Assembly: GCF_016908855.1 (NCBI RefSeq)
Contig: NZ_JAFBER010000009.1
Coordinates: forward strand, 1-64,000
Source of the DNA: Scopulibacillus daqui
Lineage (GTDB): Bacteria > Bacillota > Bacilli > Bacillales > Sporolactobacillaceae
Direction: 5' to 3'
DNA length: 64,000 bases
Shown here: piece after piece, positions 57,927 to 64,000 of the stretch
Numbering within the stretch: position 1 is the stretch's first letter
How the letters are laid out: each line of letters opens with the position of its first letter
Notes under the pieces: generated by a model
What the model was told of the DNA's origin: nothing
The model's database searches: none
What the model saw: the letters and a program-made list of their open reading frames with translations, nothing else
Position numbers and translations under genes: made by a program

Positions 57927-58829
57927 ATGCTTTCGCAACAATCCAAACTGCTCGCCGCTTGGATTAGTCTTATCAGCAACTTTATATTAACCGTTTTGAA
58001 AATCGTTGTCGGAGCCATTTTTCACAGTACAGCACTTATTGCTGACGGTGTACATAACGGCGGTGACGTGATCGCCTCTATTGCAACTCTCAGTTCCATG
58101 AAGCTCTCTCATCAGCCGGCGGATAAAGAACATCCGTACGGCCATGGCAAAGCCGAAGACATTGCCTCAGGGATCATAGCGATCATTTTAGGCATTGCTG
58201 CTTTATTTCTTATATACGAATCGGTATTGGCCTTGTTTGAACCAGCTATTATTATAAGCCTTTGGGCTCTGATTGCTGCTTTTGTTTCGCTCGTTTGGAA
58301 GTATATCTTATATATTTATACAATCAAAATCGGCAAAAGAGATAAAAGCAAAAGCCTGATAGCTACAGCTTATGATCATCTTGCCGATGTCTATGCTTCG
58401 CTTGCTGCGGTTATCGGGCTCGGCATCGCTTGGATCGGCGACATGTTCAATATTTCATTAGCGTCATATGGCGATCCGATTGCCGGCATCATTGTCTCTA
58501 TACTCATTTTAAAAGTTGCCTTTAACATGGGTGTAGAGTCGGTTAATGTACTTATGGAAAGCAATGTATCCCAAGAGAAACAAGATGAATTCAGCGACAT
58601 TATTTTGTCATTTTCAGAAGTTAAACGCATTGACCGGCTCAGAGCCAGAGAACACGGCAATTATATTTTAGTAGATGTCAGAATTAGCGTACCCGGGAAT
58701 ATGACCATCCAAGAAGGCCATGATGTTACAAAGAAAATTAAAAATACAATCATGGAAAAAAATCAAGATGTCGAAGAAGTATTAATTCATTTGAACCCAT
58801 GGTATCCAGAAAATCGAGCAAATAGATAG
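57927..58829 (+). CDS. Cation diffusion facilitator family transporter
   Basis: A 300-residue protein with about six TM helices and a cytoplasmic C-terminal domain. The TM2 metal site is ADGVHNGGD, where HNGGD stands for the usual HSxxD; TM3 leads with HPYGHGKAE, and TM5 has AYDHLADVYAS. This form is seen in the manganese exporters MneS and MneP of B. subtilis, so Mn efflux is likely but not proved. It is one of the few plus-strand genes and has an intrinsic terminator in its leader. Confidence 0.85.
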   Translation: MLSQQSKLLAAWISLISNFILTVLKIVVGAIFHSTALIADGVHNGGDVIASIATLSSMKLSHQPADKEHPYGHGKAEDIASGIIAIILGIAALFLIYESVLALFEPAIIISLWALIAAFVSLVWKYILYIYTIKIGKRDKSKSLIATAYDHLADVYASLAAVIGLGIAWIGDMFNISLASYGDPIAGIIVSILILKVAFNMGVESVNVLMESNVSQEKQDEFSDIILSFSEVKRIDRLRAREHGNYILVDVRISVPGNMTIQEGHDVTKKIKNTIMEKNQDVEEVLIHLNPWYPENRANR

Positions 58830-58870
58830 GACTGTTAACTCGCCTCTTAGCTCATAAAAAGAGGTAAATA

Positions 58871-58904
58871 AAAAACACAGCAGTAACAATACCGCTGTGT
58901 TTTT
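58871..58904. terminator. Bidirectional terminator between the CDF gene and rpsR
   Basis: Hairpin AAAACACAGC / GCTGTGTTTT with A and T tracts on both sides. It can end both convergent transcripts. Confidence 0.85.
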
Positions 58905-58911
58905 GAATACC

Positions 58912-59139
58912 TTACTCAGTTGTGTAAGGCAAGAGTGCCATTTGACGAGCGCGCTTGATTGCACGAGTCAATTGACGTTGGTACTTAGCGCTTGTACCCG
59001 TTACACGGCGTGGCAAAATTTTACCGCGCTCTGAAATGAATCGTTTCAAAAGGTCAACGTCTTTATAGTCAATATAAGTGATGTTATTCACTGTAAAGTA
59101 ACAAACTTTACGACGTTTACCGCGTCCGCGACGTGCCAT
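58912..59139 (-). CDS. rpsR: 30S ribosomal protein S18
   Basis: A 75-residue protein: [39 protein letters not shown] and [15 protein letters not shown] are hallmark S18 blocks. It forms a heterodimer with S6 on 16S rRNA. Third gene of the rpsF-ssb-rpsR operon, 46 bases after ssb. Confidence 0.97.
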   Translation of the reverse strand: MARRGRGKRRKVCYFTVNNITYIDYKDVDLLKRFISERGKILPRRVTGTSAKYQRQLTRAIKRARQMALLPYTTE

Positions 59140-59185
59140 CTTTCCATTCCTCCTTTATTGTTTTTTTCCGTTCAAAATCAACTTA

Positions 59186-59665
59186 TTAAAATGGTAAATC
59201 ATCATCTGATATATCGATTGGTTTACCATCGTTCGCAAATGGATCATCATCAAACGGGTTTTTATAGTCCTGATTTTGATTATTGTTTTCTTTTGGAGGC
59301 ATTGGTTGAAAGTCATTTCCGAAGTTATTGTTTTTAGAACTAGCACCCTTTGGCTCCAAAAATTGCACACTGTCAGCGACAACTTCTGTAACGTATACCC
59401 GACGGCCGTCATTATTTTCATAACTTCTCGTTTGCAAGCGGCCGTCCACACCCGCTAAACTTCCTTTGCTCAAGTAATTGGCTGCATTTTCAGCTTGTCT
59501 GCGCCACACGACAACTTGAATAAAATCAGCATCGCGCTCGCCCTGTTGATTTGTAAAAGGACGATTGACAGCAATGGTGAAATTAGCTACGGCAACACCA
59601 TTCGGCGTATATCTAAGCTCAGGGTCCTTCGTCAACCGGCCAACCAATACCACTCGATTAATCAT
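59186..59665 (-). CDS. ssb: Single-stranded DNA-binding protein
   Basis: A 159-residue protein with an N-terminal OB fold ([20 protein letters not shown]), a Gln/Asn-rich linker and the acidic tip DISDDDLPF that recruits replication and repair partners. It lies between rpsF and rpsR, which marks it as the main SSB (SsbA). Confidence 0.97.
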   Translation of the reverse strand: MINRVVLVGRLTKDPELRYTPNGVAVANFTIAVNRPFTNQQGERDADFIQVVVWRRQAENAANYLSKGSLAGVDGRLQTRSYENNDGRRVYVTEVVADSVQFLEPKGASSKNNNFGNDFQPMPPKENNNQNQDYKNPFDDDPFANDGKPIDISDDDLPF

Positions 59666-59691
59666 CAGAACCTCTCCCCATTAAATAAAAA

Positions 59692-59982
59692 TTATTCGCG
59701 CTCATCTTTAATAACCATGAAACGCAGAACATCGTCATTGATTTTCACAAGACGATCAAATTCGTTAATAGCTTCAGCTCCAGCAGTAACATAAAGGACA
59801 GTATAAACGCCATTGTTGTAATCGTTGATTTCATAAGCAAGGCGGCGCTTGCCCATTTCCTCTACTTTATTGATTTCAGCACCGTTGTCAGTTAAGATTC
59901 CGGCTAGCTTTTCTTTTACTGCTTTCTCGCCTTCTTCATCAAGATCTGGACGAAGAATGTACATGATTTCGTATTTACGCAC
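59692..59982 (-). CDS. rpsF: 30S ribosomal protein S6
   Basis: A 96-residue protein. [14 protein letters not shown] and [19 protein letters not shown] are typical S6 blocks. A GTG at 59982 preceded by AAAGGGAGGTGA is chosen; it gives the VRKYEIMY start that matches MRKYEVMY of relatives, while the longer ATG frame adds 17 leader residues. Confidence 0.95.
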   Translation of the reverse strand: MRKYEIMYILRPDLDEEGEKAVKEKLAGILTDNGAEINKVEEMGKRRLAYEINDYNNGVYTVLYVTAGAEAINEFDRLVKINDDVLRFMVIKDERE

Positions 59983-60084
59983 GTTAGTCACCTCCCTTTG
60001 GTCTAAACGGCTCCGATATGGAGCAGAGAGCAAGTCATCTTACTCACAGATAAATATTATAGCAAATCCCAAATGGTTCTACAA
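59983..60084 (-). promoter_or_regulatory. rpsF operon promoter and candidate S6:S18 leader
   Basis: TATAAT (60056-60061) with TTGTAG 17 bases upstream (60079-60084) forms a sigma A promoter. The leader then has a hairpin GCTCC-ATATC-GGAGC followed by CGTTTAGACC shortly before the ribosome site. S6:S18 leaders of this operon carry a conserved CCG next to a hairpin, and GGAGCCG here fits. Feedback by S6:S18 is inferred. Confidence 0.55.
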
Positions 60085-60098
60085 GTTTAGACCGCAAA

Positions 60099-61199
60099 TT
60101 ATACATTAAATCTAAAGTGGATAATATCTCCATCTTGGACAACGTAATCTTTTCCTTCGAGCCTTAACTTCCCTTTTTCCTTAGCACCAGCAAGCGAGCC
60201 GGCAGCAACCAAATCTTCATAAGAAACGACTTCAGCACGAATAAATCCCCGTTCAAAATCTGTATGAATAATGCCTGCTGCTTCCGGCGCTTTCATGCCT
60301 TGGCGGAAAGTCCAAGCTCGTACTTCTTTTTCGCCGGCTGTAAAATAAGTTGCAAGTCCTAGAAGGTGATAAGCTTTTTCTATCAGCTGATCAAGTCCGG
60401 AGCGTTCAATGCCGAGTTCTTCTAAAAAAGCCTTTTTTTCTTCGCCGTCTAATTCGGCAATTTCTGATTCAATTTTCGCTGAAATAACAACGACTTCTGA
60501 ACCGTCCTTCTCAGCAAATGCTTTTACTTGTTTAACAAACTGGTTGTCTTCTGATGAAAGAACATCTTCTTCTGATACGTTGGCTACATACAATACAGGT
60601 TTTTGAGTTAACAGATTTAAATGTTTAACGGCATGCAGCTCGTCTTCTGTTAATTCAACACTGCGGGCTGTTTGTTCATTTTCGAACGCTTCCTTTAATT
60701 TCGAGAGTGCAGAAAACTCAACAACAGCTTCTTTATCTTTTTGTTTGGCTAACTTTTCAACACGATCTATTCTCTTATTAACAGATTCTAAATCAGCTAA
60801 AATTAATTCTAGATTAATGGTTTCGATATCATCAATAGGATCAACTTTACCAGAAACATGGGTAATATTTTTATCTTCAAAACATCTAACAACATGTGAA
60901 ATGGCATCAACCTGACGAATATTGGCTAAAAATTGGTTTCCCAGCCCCTCACCTTTGCTGGCGCCTTTAACTAATCCGGCAATATCTGTGAATTCAAATG
61001 TTGTTGGAATGGTTTGCTTGGGCTGATACATCTCTGTCAGCTTATCCAGGCGGCTGTCAGGTACATTGACGATGCCGACGTTTGGATCTATTGTACAGAA
61101 TGGATAGTTTGCTGACTCCGCACCAGCTTGAGTAATAGCATTAAATAAAGTTGATTTACCTACATTAGGCAAACCAACGATGCCCGTTGTTAACGCCAT
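60099..61199 (-). CDS. ychF: Obg-family ATPase/GTPase YchF
   Basis: A 366-residue protein with G1 motif [16 protein letters not shown]3 [16 protein letters not shown], and a C-terminal TGS domain (GDIIHFRF). YchF prefers ATP over GTP and binds the ribosome; it takes part in stress responses. The ATG at 61199 follows AAAGGAG. It is the usual gene upstream of rpsF (yyaF). Confidence 0.95.
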   Translation of the reverse strand: MALTTGIVGLPNVGKSTLFNAITQAGAESANYPFCTIDPNVGIVNVPDSRLDKLTEMYQPKQTIPTTFEFTDIAGLVKGASKGEGLGNQFLANIRQVDAISHVVRCFEDKNITHVSGKVDPIDDIETINLELILADLESVNKRIDRVEKLAKQKDKEAVVEFSALSKLKEAFENEQTARSVELTEDELHAVKHLNLLTQKPVLYVANVSEEDVLSSEDNQFVKQVKAFAEKDGSEVVVISAKIESEIAELDGEEKKAFLEELGIERSGLDQLIEKAYHLLGLATYFTAGEKEVRAWTFRQGMKAPEAAGIIHTDFERGFIRAEVVSYEDLVAAGSLAGAKEKGKLRLEGKDYVVQDGDIIHFRFNV

Positions 61200-61300
61200 G
61201 GTCAACACTCCTTTATATCATCGCGAATAACAGTCCAACCCAATTATATGGATAGAATGAATAAAAAACAAGTTACAACTTAGCCGGGTATTTACAGAAC

Positions 61301-61329
61301 AAAAAAGAGGGCTGATCACCCTCTTTTTG
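61301..61329. terminator. Terminator of yyzM
   Basis: Hairpin AAAAAAGAGGG / CCCTCTTTTT with an eight-base loop. It serves the minus-strand yyzM transcript and can act on both strands. Confidence 0.85.
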
Positions 61330-61350
61330 AGAAATATCTTGGCGGTTCGC

Positions 61351-61366
61351 TATTTCCCGGGAAATT
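61351..61366. promoter_or_regulatory. Noc binding site between ychF and yyzM
   Basis: TATTTCCCGGGAAATT contains the perfect 14-base palindrome ATTTCCCGGGAAAT recognised by the nucleoid occlusion protein Noc. It is intergenic and origin-proximal. Confidence 0.75.
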
Positions 61367-61421
61367 TCGACTTCTATCATATTCCAAGAAGTCCACAGCC
61401 CATTTAGTGAAGAACCTTCAA

Positions 61422-61622
61422 TTACTGCTCGTCTTCAATGACCCTTTTTAATTTTTTCTTGAATTGACTTCTTGGAATGAGAACACTGTGGCCACAGCCT
61501 TGACATTTAATTCTAATATCAGCACCCATTCGAATAATCTTCCATCTGTTTGTTCCACACGGGTGCGGCTTTTTCATTTCAACAATGTCATTTAAATCAA
61601 ACGAAATCTCTTTTTGACTCAT
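61422..61622 (-). CDS. yyzM: DUF951 protein YyzM
   Basis: A 66-residue protein: FDLNDIVEMKKPHPCGTNRW, then MGADIRIKCQGCGHSVLIPR. The HPCG and CQGC pairs could bind a metal ion. DUF951 proteins are universal in Bacilli beside ychF and of unknown function. Confidence 0.92.
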   Translation of the reverse strand: MSQKEISFDLNDIVEMKKPHPCGTNRWKIIRMGADIRIKCQGCGHSVLIPRSQFKKKLKRVIEDEQ

Positions 61623-61665
61623 ATAAGCTCACCCCAATAATATACGTGTTCAAAAATAGGCTGCA

Positions 61666-63045
61666 TTAAAATTTAATTTTACTATCCAAGAAGGATTTGA
61701 GTTCACTAATCGGCATGCGGATTTGCTCCATTGTGTCTCTTTCGCGAACTGTTACTTGGCCGTCTTCTTTTGAATCAAAATCGTAAGTGATGCAGAAAGG
61801 TGTGCCTATTTCATCTTGTCTGCGGTATCTCTTGCCGATTGAACCCGTTTCATCATAATCGACCATGTAATCTTTTGAAAGGTCTTCAAAGACATGCTGT
61901 GCTTCGTCTTTTAACTTTTTAGATAACGGAAGAATAGCCGCTTTGTATGGTGCAAGTACCGGATGTAAATGAAGAACATTGCGGCTGTCATTTTCGCCGA
62001 TTTCTTCCTGTTCAAAAGCATCGATTAAGAACGCTAGTGTAACGCGGTCTGCCCCTAATGCCGGTTCAATACAATAAGGGATATAACGTTCATTTGTTTG
62101 CTGATCAATGTAATTCATATCTTCGCCGGAAACTTCCATGTGGCGTTTTAAGTCAAAGTCGGTTCTTGAAGCGATTCCCCACAACTCTCCCCAACCAAAT
62201 GGGAATTTATACTCAAAGTCTGTCGTTGCATTGCTATAATGCGACAATTCTTCTTCAGAATGGTCTCTTAACCTTAACATATCTTCTTTCATACCAAGAG
62301 AAAGCAGCCAACTTCTACAATAGGCTTTCCAATAATTAAACCATTCCATTTCTTCGCCAGGTTTGCAGAAAAACTCTAATTCCATTTGTTCAAATTCCCT
62401 TGTTCTAAACGTAAAGTTGCCTGGTGTAATTTCATTGCGGAATGATTTGCCGATTTGTGCGATACCGAAAGGAAGCTTTTTCCTCATCGTTCTTTGTACA
62501 TTTTTGAAATTGACAAAAATGCCTTGCGCTGTTTCAGGGCGCATATAAATTTCATCCGTACTCGTTTCGGTAACACCTTGATATGTTTTAAACATCAGAT
62601 TAAATTGGCGGATTGATGTAAAATCATGAGCGCCGCAATCAGGGCAATTAATATGATGCTCTTCAATCAGTTCTTCCATCTTTTCAAAAGGCAGGCCGTC
62701 AACAGGTTGATCGAGCTTGCCGTCCAACTGGCTTTCAATGAGTTTATCGGCACGGTGGCGGCTTTTGCATTGCTTACAATCAATCATAGGATCATTGAAG
62801 TTAGTAAGGTGACCGGATGCTTCCCATGTTTTAGGATTCATTAAAATAGCCGAGTCTAATCCGACATTATATGGAGATTCTTGGACAAACTTTTTCCACC
62901 AAGCTTTTTTTACATTATTTTTCAATTCAACACCCAGCGGTCCGTAATCCCACGTATTAGCTAAACCGCCGTAAATCTCAGAACCTGGAAAGATAAAACC
63001 TCTTTGTTTTGCAAGGTTTACAATTTGATCCATTGTCACTGACAT
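61666..63045 (-). CDS. glyQS: Glycyl-tRNA synthetase, single-chain dimeric type
   Basis: A 459-residue class II synthetase. [20 protein letters not shown] opens it, [19 protein letters not shown] (motif 2) and the motif 3 region [13 protein letters not shown] follow, and a short anticodon-binding domain ends it. A CPDC zinc pair lies at about 155. This alpha-2 form differs from the alpha-2/beta-2 GlyQ plus GlyS of B. subtilis and matches that of the B. cereus group and Staphylococcus. The ATG at 63045 follows GGAG. It has a T-box leader. Confidence 0.93.
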   Translation of the reverse strand: MSVTMDQIVNLAKQRGFIFPGSEIYGGLANTWDYGPLGVELKNNVKKAWWKKFVQESPYNVGLDSAILMNPKTWEASGHLTNFNDPMIDCKQCKSRHRADKLIESQLDGKLDQPVDGLPFEKMEELIEEHHINCPDCGAHDFTSIRQFNLMFKTYQGVTETSTDEIYMRPETAQGIFVNFKNVQRTMRKKLPFGIAQIGKSFRNEITPGNFTFRTREFEQMELEFFCKPGEEMEWFNYWKAYCRSWLLSLGMKEDMLRLRDHSEEELSHYSNATTDFEYKFPFGWGELWGIASRTDFDLKRHMEVSGEDMNYIDQQTNERYIPYCIEPALGADRVTLAFLIDAFEQEEIGENDSRNVLHLHPVLAPYKAAILPLSKKLKDEAQHVFEDLSKDYMVDYDETGSIGKRYRRQDEIGTPFCITYDFDSKEDGQVTVRERDTMEQIRMPISELKSFLDSKIKF

Positions 63046-63067
63046 TAAAATCACTCCTAATCATTTA

Positions 63068-63121
63068 GAAAAAATTGTCTTGCCGCCGACGCTTTACAGT
63101 AAAAGCGAGTGAAGCGCCGGC
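63068..63121 (-). terminator. Second terminator-like hairpin between the T-box and glyQS
   Basis: On the minus strand GCCGGCGCTT and AAGCGTCGGCGGC pair, and AAGACAATTTTTTC follows. It lies between the T-box terminator and the ribosome site, an odd place for a terminator because it would cut glyQS expression. Confidence 0.45.
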
Positions 63122-63221
63122 TTGAATAAACCCTTTTTACTGCTTTGAGCACCTTCCCTGAGTGTTTTCTCCGCGCAGGAGCGCCCTTCTATACTTTTTG
63201 CCAAAAGAAACGAAACTCAAA

Positions 63222-63541
63222 AGTATAAAATAAGCTCCCGCCCCAAGGCGCTCAGCCTAGGGACGAGAGCTTTTGCTCACGCGGTTCCACCCTAATTGAT
63301 ACACAAAAGTGTACCCTCTTTTTATTGGCGCAGTTCAAGAACGCCCTTCTCTAAAGTCTTGTCTAGGCTTCCACCATCCCTAGTCGCTTAAAAACAAGTT
63401 TACTTTAGATACTCTTTTCCGTCATCACTGCATCGTTATCGCTGCTTTTTTTGGATGCGTTAAGTCATTGGTATTGGCGATAAGGGCCGATTAATATAAA
63501 GTTCCTTACGCCTTCCTGCCTGCTAAAGTTTTTTCATTATA
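63222..63541 (-). promoter_or_regulatory. T-box riboswitch of glyQS
   Basis: The minus strand carries the T-box sequence AGGGTGGAACCGCG (63280-63293), preceded by stem I features AGCGACTAGGGATGGTGGAAG. It ends in a terminator hairpin (63229-63270, arms AGCTCTCGTCCC and GGGGCGGGAGCT) with TTATTTTATAC. A GGC at 63343-63345 is a candidate glycine specifier. Uncharged tRNA-Gly would favour the antiterminator and glyQS expression. A promoter with TATAAT at 63548-63553 and TTGATT 18 bases upstream fits. Confidence 0.9.
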
Positions 63542-63870
63542 AAATGTATTATAAAACAAATTGCTAGAAATAATCAATTCCATTGTTATATTTTTAAGCG
63601 CATTCTATAAGTTATTTCTTACATTATTTAAAACGTTGGCAAACCGGCTTTTGATGCAGGTCATAAAAACACCAAGAAGCTTATACAGATTTAAAAAAAT
63701 AAATCGGGTATAGAATTATAACTGCGGTAAACCGCCAATCGGTATAATCGGAAACATTCAATCATATGACTAAAGACAGCCGAGTCTCTCTCCAGCATTT
63801 GCAATTTCGCATGTATAGAAAACCAAGGAATTCCGTATAATATAAATATTATGACTAAGGGGAGAAACCT
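63542..63870. other. Divergent intergenic region right of the T-box
   Basis: It contains the glyQS promoter on its left and a TATAAT at 63836-63841 for the plus-strand gene at 63871 on its right. No RNA or gene was found between. Confidence 0.5.
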
Positions 63871-64000
63871 ATGAATCTAAAACAAAAGCTTGCCGCATTA
63901 AAAAAATCTGATAACAAAATTCATTATAATGATTTTCCTTCACACGTTAAACTCATAAAAAATATCGAATCTCTTTTGCCTGATAGCGATGATCTGACTA
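63871..64000 (+). CDS. Partial gene, N-terminus only
   Basis: The frame begins MNLKQKLAALKKSDNKIHYN behind AAGGGGAGA and runs to the right edge without a stop (43 codons). The start is clear, but too little is present for a family call. The basic opening recalls YprB-type ribonuclease H-like proteins only vaguely. Confidence 0.7.
   Translation, partial: MNLKQKLAALKKSDNKIHYNDFPSHVKLIKNIESLLPDSDDLT

Noticed and set aside
63695-63720. Sigma B-like GGGTAT with an upstream ATTTAA
   Set aside because: The -35 is a poor match with short spacing and it lies about 150 bases from the nearest start codon.

Overview
The window is a chromosomal segment from a low-to-moderate G+C, endospore-former-like Firmicute, most likely a member of the Bacillaceae related to Bacillus. 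The evidence is the gene set and order on the minus strand from the right edge: glyQS, yyzM (DUF951), ychF, rpsF-ssb-rpsR, yybS-gdpP-rplI, dnaB, purA, three tRNAs, walRK-yycHI-walJ, htrA, yyzF, rlmH. This is the classic origin-proximal left arm of Bacillus, so oriC should lie beyond the right edge and most genes run with the fork. The species cannot be named from the sequence.

Layout. (1) 0-5 kb: AT-rich accessory region with a truncated IS1182-type transposase and a type VII secretion-style lipase cassette (WXG-like partner, GHSLGG lipase) followed by an array of single-TM putative immunity paralogues: two intact, one frameshifted, two remnants. (2) 5.1-7.8 kb: an actin-type (ParM/ParR) DNA segregation operon with an upstream 0.7-kb cluster of GTAAAC repeats resembling a parC centromere, on what is otherwise core chromosome. 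(3) 8-12.6 kb: BceRSAB-type antimicrobial peptide sensing and detoxification module. (4) 12.9-21 kb: sugar-porter MFS protein, HAD phosphatase relic, and a three-gene signalling operon (hybrid kinase, CheR-type methyltransferase, REC-PAS-PAS kinase) reminiscent of RsbK/RsbM. (5) 21-28 kb: YfmR-type ABC-F ATPase, split ThrE exporter, a small basic protein, YxkH-type deacetylase, PepT, RlmN-family enzyme. (6) 28-32 kb: AT-rich ABC exporter operon with three small permeases and a putative secreted peptide. (7) 32-42 kb: thioesterase, PepC, IolS-type reductase, a holin-like type I toxin-antitoxin locus, HtpG under a perfect CIRCE operator, MFS, Mqo. (8) 42-64 kb: origin-proximal core.

Several chromosome-organisation signals occur: a perfect parS (39686-39701), a three-box DnaA cluster between rlmH and yyzF, and Noc-type palindromes at 61351, 16155 and, more weakly, 52931. 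Together with the ParMRC-like locus, the region carries sites or genes for four distinct DNA-positioning systems. The least ordinary pieces are the ParMRC-like operon, the lipase/immunity array, the RsbKM-like operon lacking sigB partners, and the CIRCE-controlled htpG.
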